64,000 nt of DNA from Archivesica marissinica (taxonomy: Eukaryota > Mollusca > Bivalvia > Venerida > Vesicomyidae). The notes beneath the pieces are model-generated. The model saw only the letters and a list, made by a program, of their open reading frames with translations, made no database searches and was not told where the DNA came from. Location: assembly GCA_014843695.1 (NCBI GenBank), contig CM026391.1, positions 38,191,515 to 38,255,514 on the forward strand. Reading direction: 5' to 3'. Both the position numbers and the translations under genes were made by a program. Shown here in pieces: positions 43,801 to 56,900 of the stretch; the stretch's first letter is position 1; every line of letters begins with the position of its first letter.

Positions 43801-45316
43801 ACTAGCATGGAGTACTAGCATGATGTACTAGCATGGAGTACTAGCATGGAGTACTAGCATGGAGTACTAGCATGAAGTACTAGCATGGAGTACTAGCATG
43901 GAGTACTAGCATGGGGTACTAGCATGGTGTACTAGCATGAAGTACTAGCATGAAGTACTAGCATGGAGTACTAGCATGGAACACTAGCATGAAGTACTAG
44001 CATGGAGTACTAGCATGGAGTACTAGCATGGAGTACTAGCATGGAGTACTAGCATGGAGTACTAGCATGGAGTACTAGCATGGAGTACTAGCATGGAGTA
44101 CTAGCATGGATTACTAGCATGGAGTACTAGCATGGAGTACTAGCATGAAGTACTAGCATGGAGTACTAGCATGGAGTACTAGCATGGAGTACTAGCATGG
44201 AGTACTAGCATGGAATACTAGAATGAAGTACTAGCATGGAGTACTAGCATGGAGTACTAGCATGAAGTACTAGCATGAAGTACTAGCATGGAGTACTAGC
44301 ATGGAGTACTAGCATGGAGTACTAGCATGAAGTACTAGCATGGAGTACTAGCATGGAGTACTAGCATGGAGTACTAGCATGGAGTACTAGCATGGAGTAC
44401 TAGCATGGAGTACTAGCATGGAGTACTAGCATGGAGTACTAGCATGGAGTACTAGCATGGAGTACTAGCATGGAGTACTAGCATGGAGTACTAGCATGAA
44501 GTACTAGCATGGATTACTAGCATGGAGTACTAGCATGGAGTACTAGCATGGAGTACTAGCATGAAGTACTAGCATGGAGTACTAGCATGGAGTACTAGCA
44601 TGGAGTACTAGCATGGAGTACTAGCATGGAGTACTAGCATGAAGTACTAGCATGGAGTACTAGCATGGATTACTAGCATGGAGTACTAGCATGAAGTACT
44701 AGCATGGAGTACTAGCATGAAGTACTAGCATGGATTACTAGCATGGAGTACTAGCATGGAGTACTAGCATGGAGTACTAGCATGGAATACTAGCATGGAG
44801 TACTAGCATGCAGTACTAGCATGGAATACTAGCATGGAGTACTAGCATGGATACTAGCATGGAGTACTAGCATGGAGTACTAGCATGAAGTACTAGCATG
44901 AAGTACTAGCATGGAGTACTAGCATGGAGTACTAGCATGGAGTACTAGCATGAAGTACTAGCATGGATTACTAGCATGAAATACTAGCATGGAGTACTAG
45001 CATGAAGTACTAGCATGGAGTACTAGCATGAAGTACTAGCATGGATTACTAGCATGGAGTACTAGCATGGAGTACTAGCATGGAGTACTAGCATGGAGTA
45101 CTAGCATGGAGTACTAGCATGGAGTACTAGCATGGAGTACTAGCATGAAGTACTAGCATGGATTACTAGCATGGAGTACTAGCATGGAGTACTAGCATGG
45201 AGTACTAGCATGGAGTACTAGCATGGAGTACTAGCATGGAGTACTAGCATGGAGTACTAGCATGAAGTACTAGCATGGAGTACTAGCATGGAGTACTAGC
45301 ATGGAGTACTAGCATG
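34850..45316. repeat. 13-bp satellite-like array, about 800 copies, running into the gap
   Basis: The unit CTAGCATGGAGTA repeats over 10.4 kb with variants GAAGTA, GATTA, GAACA, GCAGTA and ATCGGGTA. The singular phrase TACATGCTCTAGCATGG occurs at about 35406 and 37141, 1735 bp apart, and its surroundings are alike, which shows a higher-order duplication. The array ends at an assembly gap, so its true length is unknown. Confidence 0.97.
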
Positions 45317-46316
45317 NNNNNNNNNNNNNNNNNNNNNNNNNNNNNNNNNNNNNNNNNNNNNNNNNNNNNNNNNNNNNNNNNNNNNNNNNNNNNNNNNNNN
45401 NNNNNNNNNNNNNNNNNNNNNNNNNNNNNNNNNNNNNNNNNNNNNNNNNNNNNNNNNNNNNNNNNNNNNNNNNNNNNNNNNNNNNNNNNNNNNNNNNNNN
45501 NNNNNNNNNNNNNNNNNNNNNNNNNNNNNNNNNNNNNNNNNNNNNNNNNNNNNNNNNNNNNNNNNNNNNNNNNNNNNNNNNNNNNNNNNNNNNNNNNNNN
45601 NNNNNNNNNNNNNNNNNNNNNNNNNNNNNNNNNNNNNNNNNNNNNNNNNNNNNNNNNNNNNNNNNNNNNNNNNNNNNNNNNNNNNNNNNNNNNNNNNNNN
45701 NNNNNNNNNNNNNNNNNNNNNNNNNNNNNNNNNNNNNNNNNNNNNNNNNNNNNNNNNNNNNNNNNNNNNNNNNNNNNNNNNNNNNNNNNNNNNNNNNNNN
45801 NNNNNNNNNNNNNNNNNNNNNNNNNNNNNNNNNNNNNNNNNNNNNNNNNNNNNNNNNNNNNNNNNNNNNNNNNNNNNNNNNNNNNNNNNNNNNNNNNNNN
45901 NNNNNNNNNNNNNNNNNNNNNNNNNNNNNNNNNNNNNNNNNNNNNNNNNNNNNNNNNNNNNNNNNNNNNNNNNNNNNNNNNNNNNNNNNNNNNNNNNNNN
46001 NNNNNNNNNNNNNNNNNNNNNNNNNNNNNNNNNNNNNNNNNNNNNNNNNNNNNNNNNNNNNNNNNNNNNNNNNNNNNNNNNNNNNNNNNNNNNNNNNNNN
46101 NNNNNNNNNNNNNNNNNNNNNNNNNNNNNNNNNNNNNNNNNNNNNNNNNNNNNNNNNNNNNNNNNNNNNNNNNNNNNNNNNNNNNNNNNNNNNNNNNNNN
46201 NNNNNNNNNNNNNNNNNNNNNNNNNNNNNNNNNNNNNNNNNNNNNNNNNNNNNNNNNNNNNNNNNNNNNNNNNNNNNNNNNNNNNNNNNNNNNNNNNNNN
46301 NNNNNNNNNNNNNNNN
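45317..46316. other. Assembly gap, exactly 1000 N
   Basis: A round-number run of N, which is a placeholder of unknown real size. The sequence changes from the 13-bp array on the left to the 14-bp array on the right. Long open frames across it are artefacts. Confidence 0.99.
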
Positions 46317-46883
46317 TATCTTTGACTACATATCTTTGAATACATATCTTTGACTACATATCTTTGAATACATATCTTTGACTACATATCTTTGACTACA
46401 TATCTTTGAATACATATCTTTGACTACATATCTTTGACTACATATCTTTGACTACATATCTTTGAATACATATCTTTGACTACATATCTTTGACTACATA
46501 TCTTTGACTACATATCTTTGACTACATATCTTTGACTACATATCTTTGACTACATATCTTTGAATGCATATCTTTGACTACATATCTTTGACTACATATC
46601 TTTGACTACATATCTTTGACTACATATCTTTGACTACATATCTTTGACTACATATCTTTGACTGCATATCTTTGACTACATATCTTTGACTACATATCTT
46701 TGACTACATATCTTTGACTACATATCTTTGACTACATATCTTTGACTACATATCTTTGACTACATATCTTTGACTACATATCTTTGACTACATATCTTTG
46801 ACTACATATCTTTGACTACATATCTTTGACTACATATCTTTGACTACATATCTTTGACTACATATCTTTGACTACATATCTTT
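46317..46883. repeat. 14-bp minisatellite, second copy, truncated by the gap
   Basis: Same unit as at 26434-27790, but the left part carries several GAATACATATCTTT variants that the first copy lacks. Its right junction with the envelope-like sequence is identical. Confidence 0.95.
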
Positions 46884-47229
46884 GAATGCATATTTTGAAA
46901 AAGAATCAGATCTGTTAATAACGGATTCAATGTATATGTATTCAATAATTGCATTCGCCTTATCTATAACACTTGACATCATTGTATATGTTTACTGTCA
47001 TGCTAGAATTATAATATTAACATGGTGTAAAAACCGAGCCAGATTTACTAGTGTGAAGAGACTCAGAAGGCACACGAAAGAACGGTATGTTGAGGCGACC
47101 CATGAGGGGGCGGAACTAAATGACTTTCCGTTGGAGGACGTTCTTCCTTCAGCACCTCTAAAGACTGCCGGGGATGGAGACAACAACAAAGCTAATTATG
47201 TGCTGCTGTATCCATCAATCAAGACATAG
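46882..47229 (+). pseudogene. Second copy of the envelope-like C-terminal piece
   Basis: Identical translation to 27789-28136 at an offset of 19093 bases. Confidence 0.5.
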
Positions 47230-47400
47230 CATGTTCTACAATAGTTATGAACAGGAACAATGTACTTTACAAAGGAGATGTCCTTTGCGAGAAGACTGTA
47301 TATAGTTGGAATATATATATATTAATGGAATATAATCGACCATTGATTTAATGAAACTACGGAGGTGTACTTCCGTAGGAAGATAATTTCTCAGAACACT

Positions 47401-47730
47401 ATGAATACGTGTAATACTCCTTTGCAAACAGTGCAGAGACTATGTAGATTATTTCCAGGAATCTCGTTGGAAGATTTGGACAGTGTATCTGAGGATAGTG
47501 ATTTCAAGAACGATTTCGACGATGATGTCCCTGATTATACGACTTTCGTCCACGTCAGTAGACGGTTACGGATTACCAAACTACATTGGATATTAAACGA
47601 GGATCGGTGCGACAAACATAAACCAGAACTTTTTCCAAAACAACCACGGATAAAAGATTACGCGGTTTTAACAATTTATGAAATTACGTGTATTCTGGGG
47701 AGAGAGGATTTGAAATTTATTGTACACTGA
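47401..47730 (+). CDS. Second copy of the small ORF before the LTR
   Basis: Identical in translation to 28308-28637. The same reservations apply. Confidence 0.35.
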   Translation: MNTCNTPLQTVQRLCRLFPGISLEDLDSVSEDSDFKNDFDDDVPDYTTFVHVSRRLRITKLHWILNEDRCDKHKPELFPKQPRIKDYAVLTIYEITCILGREDLKFIVH

Positions 47731-47876
47731 GCCTATTTTTGCGCATCGTTCTATTGAATTAGGTCCTTCCAATAGATTTTTGTTTTTATTAGATTTTTGT
47801 TTTTAACGTAATGATATAGCTTAGCTTCCTTAAATAAAAATATTCATAATATTTTTATTTTGTACATAGGGGCGAA

Positions 47877-48401
47877 TGTAACAATACGAGCATATTGTAC
47901 CTGTATATATCAAGATAATTAGTTTAACCATAGGCTATTAAATATGTGCACATTGTCATTTATTGACAATTGGTTTTAACCTTGTGATAAGAATCTATAG
48001 GACAAGTTGGACCACGTTCAGCTTGTTATTACGTAGATTCGCCGTAAGCTACGAAATATAAGCGATAGTCATCAAACGTTTGCACACCTTATGTCAGTTA
48101 TTAATTTGTAGCCTCATTTTTAATTAGTAGCCGCAAGATATGACTATCCACGTACTTTAGAATAAACATATAAATAACAGGACAAGAGATAGCGAAGAGA
48201 GACAAACATACAATTATACGGAGATGGAATAAGAGACAGTTAAGCTAATAGTGGAGTAGAGTCTCAGACGAAGTGTGGCTCCGACACATTATGAGAACGC
48301 ACGTTAAGGCTCAGTTATGCTAGCTTGGGTTATGAACGAAATAAACTGATTTTAAAACACAACGCGAAGTTACTATTATGTTCCCGGCTTGTCGTGTTAC
48401 A
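47877..48401 (+). repeat. Second copy of the 3' LTR
   Basis: Same 525-bp LTR with the 3'-copy variants (for example AAACATATAAA instead of AAATATATAAA), preceded by the same polypurine tract. No matching 5' half of the element exists on this side of the gap. Confidence 0.93.
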
Positions 48402-48841
48402 GTTGTTCAATAACCTACGTTTGGGTACAGGTGGTCGAGGCTGTTCAATGACCTACGTGTGGGTACAGGTGGTCGAGGCTGTTCAATAACCTACGTTTGG
48501 GTACAGGTGATCGAGGCTGTTCAATGACCTACGTTTGGGTACAGGTGGTCGAGGCTGTTCAATAACCTACGTTTGTGTACAGGTGGTCGAGGCTGTTCAA
48601 TAACCTACGTTTGAGTACAGGTGGTCGAGGCTGTTCAATAACCTATGTTTGTGTACAGGTGGTCGAGGCTGTTCAATAACCTACGTTTGAGTACAGGTGG
48701 TCGAGGCTGTTCAATAACCTACGTTTGAGTATAGGTGGTCGAGGCTGTTCAATAACCTATGTTTGTGTACAGGTGGTCGAGGCTGTTCAATAACCTATGT
48801 TTGTGTACAGGTGGTCGAGGCTGTTCAATAACCTACGTTTA
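48402..48841. repeat. Second copy of 38-bp array B, right part
   Basis: Collinear with 29309-29748. Confidence 0.95.
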
Positions 48842-49274
48842 AATATAAGGCATTCTCAATCCTGACGTTTATTAAAAAACACGTCTGAAACCAGTTTACT
48901 TCATGGATTTGTATTAATTGTTTTAGTGCATAAACCCTATTGTACAGCGTTTCCATAAAAGCAGAGAGTTAATCAAACCGCTTCTGTTTCAATGTAGATT
49001 ATATGCATATCATTTCAGTACGGGTTTGTGAATCACGCCCTTGAATTGCTCGTGATCCGAAAATATGGCAAGGAGAAATGGGAGGAAGTAAAGTAGGTCA
49101 CACTAGTAGTATTTATTTACAAGTTGACAATTTTGTATCACAATAATGTAAACTAATTAGTGTACGTACGCATTTACTTGAGACATTATCATAAATTACA
49201 CGCTTCAATTACAGCGGTAAAGTAATTATATAACTTCATGAATGTATTAATTTTAATCTATGCAATGAACGCAA
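48842..49274. other. Second copy of the anonymous AT-rich sequence
   Basis: Collinear with 29749-30181. No gene was seen. Confidence 0.5.
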
Positions 49275-49360
49275 GCGCCGGTAGCCGAACGGTCTAAAGT
49301 GTTGATACTAAACTCAAATGAAATGAGCTAGTTATCGTGGGTTCGAATCCTCACTGTTTA
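49275..49360 (+). pseudogene. Second copy of the tRNA-like sequence
   Basis: Same A and B boxes as at 30182-30267. Confidence 0.5.
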
Positions 49361-49464
49361 AAAAATGCGATTATTTAAAAAATTTATTACGATGATATAG
49401 ATATTTATTTATAAATTATTTCAGTTATATTCTTTATATTTTAAATCAATGTTTCCCGATTCCC

Positions 49465-51738
49465 ATGTTGATGTGCAGGGTTAACGTTATAGAATAGTGG
49501 ATGTGCAAGGTTAACGTTGTAGAATAGTGGATGTGCAAGGTTAACGCTGTAGAATAGTGGATGTGCAGGGTTAACGTTGTTAAATAGTGGATGTGCAAGG
49601 TTAACGTTGTTAAATATTGGATGTGCAAGGTTAACGTTGTAGAATAGTGGATGTGGAGGGTCAACGTTGTAGACCAGTGGATGTGCAGGGTTAACGTTGT
49701 AGAATAGTGGATGTGGATGGTTAACGTTGTAGAATAGTGGATGTGGAGGGTTAACGTTGTAGACTAGTGGATGTGCAGGGTTAACGTTGTAGAATAGTGG
49801 ATGTGCAAGGTTAACGTTGTAGAATAGTGGATGTGCAAGGTTAACGTTGTAGAATAGTGGATATGGGGGGTTAACGTTGCTAAATAGTGGATGTGCAGGG
49901 TTAGCGTTGTAGACTAGTGGATGTGCAGGGTTAACGTTGTAGAATAGTGGATATGCGGGTTAACGTTGTAGAATAGTGGATGTGCAGGGTTAACGTTGTA
50001 GAATAGTGGATGTGCAAGGTTAACGTTGTAGAATAGTGGATGTGCAAGGTTAACGTTGTAGAATAGTGGATGTGCAGGGTTAACGTTGTTAAATAGTGGA
50101 TGTGCAAGGTTAACGTTGTTAAATATTGGATGTGCAAGGTTAACGTTGTAGAATAGTGGATGTGGAGGGTCAACGTTGTAGACCAGTGGATGTGCAGGGT
50201 TAACGTTGTAGAATAGTGGATGTGGATGGTTAACGTTGTAGAATAGTGGATGTGGAGGGTTAACGTTGTAGACTAGTGGATGTGCAGGGTTAACGTTGTA
50301 GAATAGTGGATGTGCAAGGTTAACGTTGTAGAATAGTGGATGTGCAAGGTTAACGTTGTAGAATAGTGGATGTGGGGGGTTAACGTTGTTAAATAGTGGA
50401 TGTGCAGGGTTAGCGTTGTAGACTAGTGGATGTGCAGGGTTAACGTTGTAGAATAGTGGATATGCGGGTTAACGTTGTAGAATAGTGGATGTGCAGGGTT
50501 AACGTTGTAGAATAGTGGATGTGCAAGGTTAACGTTGTAGAATAGTGGATGTGCAAGGTTAACGTTGTAGAATAGTGGATGTGCAGGGTTAACGTTGTTA
50601 AATAGTGGATGTGCAAGGTTAACGTTGTTAAATATTGGATGTGCAAGGTTAACGTTGTAGAATAGTGGATGTGCAGGGTTAAGGTTGTTAAATAGTGGAT
50701 GTGCAGGGTTAGCGTTGTAGACTAGTGGATGTGCAGGGTTAACGTTGTAGAATAGTGGATATGCGGGTTAACGTTGTAGAATAGTGGATGTGCAGGGTTA
50801 ACGTTGTAGAATAGTGGATGTGCAAGGTTAACGTTGTAGAATAGTGGATGTGCAAGGTTAACGTTGTAGAATAGTGGATGTGCAGGGTTAACGTTGTTAC
50901 ATAGTGGATGTGCAAGGTTAACGTTGTTAAATATTGGATGTGCAAGGTTAACGTTGTAGAATAGTGGATGTGGAAGGTCAACGTTGTAGACCAGTGGATG
51001 TGCAGGGTTAACGTTGTAGAATAGTGGATGTCGATGGTTAACGTTGTAGAATAGTGGATGTGGAGGGTTAACGTTGTAGACTAGTGGATATGCGGGTTAA
51101 CGTTGTAGAATAGTGGATGTGCAGGGTTAACGTTGTAAAATAGTGGATGTGCAAGGTTAACGTTGTAGAATAGTGGATGTGCAAGGTTAACGTTGTAGAA
51201 TAGTGGATGTGCAGGGTTAACGTTGTTAAATATTGGATGTGCAAGGTTAACGTTGTAGAATAGTGGATGTGCAAGGTTAACGTTGTTAAATATTGGATGT
51301 GCAAGGTTAACGTTGTAGAATAGTGGATGTGCAAGGTTAACGTTGTAGAATAGTGGATGTGCAGGGTTAAGGTTGTTAAATAGTGGATGTGCAAGGTTAA
51401 CGTTGTAGAATAGTGGATGTGCAAGGTTAACGTTGTAGAATAGTGGATGTGCAGTGTTAACGTTGTAGACTAGTGGATGTGCAAGGTTAACGTTGTAGAA
51501 TAGTGAATGTGCAGGGTTGACGTTGTAGAATAGTGGATGTGCAAGGTTAACGTTCTAGAATAGTAGATGTGCAAGGTCAAAGTAGTAGAATAATGAATGT
51601 GCAAGATTACCGTAGTAGAACAGCGGATGTGCAAGGTCAACGTAATCGAATAGTATATGTACAAGGTCATCATTGTAGAATAGTAGATGTGCAAATTCAA
51701 CGTTGTAGAATAATAGAATGATGTAAAGGCCAACGTTA
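49465..51738. repeat. Second copy of the 30-bp array
   Basis: Collinear with 30372-32645 with no length difference. The only substitutions I noticed between the duplicates fall here, near 50371, 50387, 50893 and 50974. Confidence 0.95.
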
Positions 51739-51747
51739 TAGCCCAGC

Positions 51748-51903
51748 TGTAGCCGTTACGATTGTGCCCTTAGGCAAGGCATTTAAATTCCACATTGCTT
51801 CCTCTCTCTCCCTCGTTGCGATGGATTCCACCAGGAATGAGGTCTCGAGAGTGATTAATATAAGTTGAAAGAACTTGTTTCGCAACTGAGCTAACATAAA
51901 TTT
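51748..51903 (+). mobile_element. Second copy of the SINE fragment
   Basis: Collinear with 32655-32810. Confidence 0.75.
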
Positions 51904-51913
51904 GAAGTTGTTT

Positions 51914-53627
51914 AACATTATAGAATAGTGGATGTGCAATGTCAACGTATGAGCCTAGTAGATGTGCAAGACCTACGTAGTGAATGTTAGAGAAGAGCAT
52001 ACGTGCAAGTTCAACGTAGTGAATGTTAGAGAAGAGTAGATATGCACGTTCAACGTAGTGAATGTTAGAGAAGAGTATATGTGCAAAATCAACGTAGTGA
52101 ATGTTAGAGAAGACTAGATGTGCAAGATCAACGTAGTGAATGTTAGAGAAGAGTAGATGTGCAAGTTCAACGTAGTGAATGTTAGAGAAGACTAGATGTG
52201 CAAGTTCAATGTAGTGAATGTTAGAGAAGAGTAGATATGCACGTTCAACGTAGTGAATGTTAGAGAAGAGTAGATGTGGAAGTTCAACGTAGTGAATGTT
52301 AGAGAAGAGTATAATTATGTGCAAGTTCAACGTCGTGAATGTTAGAGAAGAGTAGATGTGCAAGTTCAACGTAGTGAATGTTAGAGAAGACTACCTGTGC
52401 AAGTTCAACGTAGTGACTGTTAGAGAAGAGTAGATGTGCAAGATCAACGTAGTGAATGTTAGAGAAGACTAGATGTGCAAGATCAACGTAGTGAATGTTA
52501 GAGAAGAATAGATGTGCAAGATCAACGTAGTGAATGTTAGAGAAGACTAGATGTGCAAGTTCAACGTAGTGAATGTTAGAGAAGACTAGATGTGCAAGTT
52601 CAACGTAGTGAATGTTAGAGAAGACTAGATGTGCATGTTCAACGTAGTGACTGTTAGAGAAGAGTAGATATGCACGTTCAACGTAGTGAATGTTAGAGAA
52701 GAGTAGATGTGGAAGTTCAACGTAGTGAATGTTAGAGAAGAGTATAATTATGTGCAAGTTCAACGTCGTGAATGTTAGAGAAGAGTAGATGTGCAAGTTC
52801 AACGTAGTGAATGTTAGAGAAGACTACCTGTACAAGTTCAACGTAGTGACTGTTAGAGAAGAGTAGATGTGCACGATCAACGTAGTGAATGTTAGAGAAG
52901 ACTAGATGTGCAAGATCAACGTAGTGAATGTTAGAGAAGACTAGATGTGCAAGTTCAACGTAGTGAATGTTAGAGAAGACTAGATGTGCAAGTTCAACGT
53001 AGTGAATGTTAGAGAAGACTAGATGTGCAAGTTCAACGTAGTGAATGTTAGAGAAGAGTAGATGTGCAAGATCAACGTAGTGAATGTTAGAGAAGACTAG
53101 ATGTGCAAGATCAACTTAGTGAATGTTAGAGAAGAATAGATGTGCAAGTTCAACGTAGTGGATGTTAGAGAAGACTAGATGTGCACGTTCAACGTAGTGA
53201 ATGTTAGAGAAGAGTAGATGTGCAAGATCAACGTAGTGAATGTTAGAGAAGAGTAGATGTGCAAGTTCAACGTAGTGAATGTTAGAGAAGAGTAGATGTG
53301 CAAGATCAACGTAGTGAATGTTAGAGAAGAGTAGATGTGCAAGTTCAACGTAGTGAATGTTAGAGAAGAATAGATGTACAAGTTCAACGTAGTGAATGTT
53401 AGAGAAGACTAGATGTGCAAGATCAACGGAGTGAATGTTAGAGAAGAGTAGATGTGCAAGTTCAACGTACTGAATGTTAGAGAAGACTAGATGTGCAAGA
53501 TCAACGGAGTGAATGTTAGAGAAGAGTAGATGTGCAAGTTCAACGTAGTGAATGTTAGAGAAGAATAGATGTGCAAGTTCAACGTAGTGAATGTTAGAGA
53601 AGACTAGATGTGCAAGCCCAACGGAGT
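51914..53627. repeat. Second copy of the 39-bp array
   Basis: Collinear with 32821-34534. The translated shadow frames are identical throughout. Confidence 0.95.
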
Positions 53628-53942
53628 GTCTATAACAAGATCCATTACAAAAACGGATTTTCCACACAATTCCGTTTTTAAGACACATTTCAGCATATGT
53701 ATGCCCCATACTACAGATAACTTTTGCAGGCTGCCTAATACATGTACAGACTCTACAAAATGATGAAATAAAACAATTCGGCATTTTCAAATGGAAAATC
53801 ACATTCACATCTAGTGTTTTCTCTTACATGGTTTTTATATAAATCATCATTTAAATTGCTAAATAACATGAAGTACTACCATGGTGAAATAGTTTGAAGT
53901 ACAAGCATGGTTTACTCTTAATGAGTACTTGCATGAATTACT
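53628..53942. other. Second copy of the unique spacer
   Basis: Collinear with 34535-34849. Confidence 0.5.
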
Positions 53943-56900
53943 AACAAGAAAATACTAGAATACTACTGGTATTAAATACTAGCATGGAACACTAACATCG
54001 GGTACTGGCATGAAGTACTAGCATGGAGTACTAGCATGGAGTACTAGCATGGAATACTAGCATGGAACACTAGCATGGAGTACTAGCATGGAATACTAGC
54101 ATGGAATACTAGCATGGGGTACTAGCATGGAGTACTAGCATGGAGTACTAGCATGGAGTACTAGCATGGAGTACTAGCATGGAGTACTAGCATGGAGTAC
54201 TAGCATGGAGTACTAGCATGAAGTACTAGCATGGAGTACTAGCATGGAGTACTAGCATGGAACACTAGCATGGAGTACTAGCATGGAGTACTAGCATGGA
54301 GTACTAGCATGGAGTACTAGCATGTAGTACTAGCATGGAATACTAGCATGGAGTACTAGCATGGAGTACTAGCATGGAGTACTAGCATGGAACACTAGCA
54401 TGGATTACTAGCATGGAGTACTAGCATGAAGTACTAGCATGGAACACTGCATGGTACTAGCATGGAGTACTAGCATGGAGTACTAGCATGGAGTACTAGC
54501 ATGGAGTACTAGCATGGAGTACTAGCATGGAGTACTAGCATGGAGTACTAGCATGGAGTACTAGCATGAAGTACTAGCATGGAATACTAGCATGGAGTAC
54601 TAGCATGGAGTACTAGCATGGAGTACTAGCATGGAGTACTAGCATGAAGTACTAGCATGGAGTACTAGCATGAAGTACTAGCATGGAGTACTAGCATGAA
54701 GTACTAGCATGGAGTACTAGCATGAAGTACTAGCATGGAGTACTAGCATGAAGTACTAGCATGGAGTACTAGCATGAAGTACTAGCATGAAGTACTAGCA
54801 TGGAGTACTAGCATGGAACACTAGCATGAAGTACTAGCATGCAGTACTAGCATGGAACACTAGCATGGAGTACTAGCATGGAACACTAGCATGGAGTACT
54901 AGCATGGAGTACTAGCATGGAGTACTAGCATGGATTACTAGCATGGAGTACTAGCATGAAGTACTAGCATGGAGTACTAGCATGGAGTACTAGCATGGAG
55001 TACTAGCATGGAGTACTAGCATGGAGTACTAGCATGGAGTACTAGCATGGAGTACTAGCATGAAGTACTAGCATGGAGTACTAGCATGGAGTACTAGCAT
55101 GAAGTACTAGCATGGAGTACTAGCATGGAGTACTAGCATGGAGTACTAGCATGGAGTACTAGCATGGAGTACTAGCATGGAGTACTAGCATGGAGTACTA
55201 GCATGGAACTAGCATGAAGTACTAGCATGGAGTACTAGCATGGAGTACTAGCATGGAGTACTAGCATGGAGTACTAGCATGGTACTAGCATGGAGTACTA
55301 GCATGGAGTACTAGCATGAGTACTAGCATGGAGTACTAGCATGGAGTACTAGCATGGAGTACTAGCATGGAGTACTAGCATGGAGTACTAGCATGGAGTA
55401 CTAGCATGGAGTACTAGCATGGAGTACTAGCATGGAGTACTAGCATGGAGTACTAGCATGGAGTACTAGCATGGAGTACTAGCATGAAGTACTAGCATGG
55501 AGTACTAGCATGGAGTACTAGCATGGAGTACTAGCATGGAGTACTAGCATGGAGTACTAGCATGGAGTACTAGCATGAGTACTAGCATGGAGTACTAGCA
55601 TGGAGTACTAGCATGAAGTACTAGCATGGAGTACTAGCATGGAGTACTAGCATGGAGTACTAGCATGGAATACTAGCATGGAGTACTAGCATGAAGTACT
55701 AGCATGAAGTACTAGCATGGATTACTAGCATGGAGTACTAGCATGGAGTACTAGCATGGAGTACTAGCATGGAGTACTAGCATGGAGTACTAGCATGGAG
55801 TACTAGCATGAAGTACTAGCATGGAGTACTAGCATGGAGTACTAGCATGAAGTACTAGCATGGAGTACTAGCATGGAGTACTAGCATGGAGTACTAGCAT
55901 GAAGTACTAGCATGGAGTACTAGCATGGAGTACTAGCATGGAGTACTAGCATGGAGTACTAGCATGAAGTACTAGCATGAAGTACTAGCATGAAGTACTA
56001 GCATGGAGTACTAGCATGGAATACTAGCATGGAGTACTAGCATGGAGTACTAGCATGGAGTACTAGCATGGAGTACTAGCATGGAGTACTAGCATGGAGT
56101 ACTAGCATGGAGTACTAGCATGAAGTACTAGCATGGAGTACTAGCATGGAGTACTAGCATGGAGTACTAGCATGGAGTACTAGCATGGAACACTAGAATG
56201 AAGTACTAGCATGGAGTACTAGCATGGAGTACTAGCATGGAGTACTAGCATGAAGTACTAGCATGGAGTACTAGCATGGAGTACTAGCATGGAGTACTAG
56301 CATGAAGTACTAGCATGGAGTACTAGCATGGAGTACTAGCATGGAGTACTAGCATGGAGTACTAGCATGGAGTACTAGCATGGAGTACTAGCATGGAGTA
56401 CTAGCATGGAGTACTAGCATGGAGTACTAGCATGGAGTACTAGCATGGAGTACTAGCATGGAGTACTAGCATGAAGTACTAGCATGGAGTACTAGCATGG
56501 AGTACTAGCATGGAGTACTAGCATGGAGTACTAGCATGAAGTACTAGCATGGAGTACTAGCATGGAGTACTAGCATGGAGTACTAGCATGGAGTACTAGC
56601 ATGGAGTACTAGCATGAAGTACTAGCATGGAGTACTAGCATGGAGTACTAGCATGGAGTACTAGCATGAAGTACTAGCATGGAGTACTAGCATGAAGTAC
56701 TAGCATGGAGTACTAGCATGGAGTACTAGCATGGAGTACTAGCATGGAGTACTAGCATGGAGTACTAGCATGGAGTACTAGCATGGAGTACTAGCATGGA
56801 ATACTAGCATGGAGTACTAGCATGGAGTACTAGCATGAAGTACTAGCATGGAGTACTAGCATGGAGTACTAGCATGAAGTACTAGCATGAAGTACTAGCA

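Noticed and set aside
45296..46345. Long ORFs of about 340-350 codons on both strands
   Set aside because: They consist almost entirely of N from the assembly gap.
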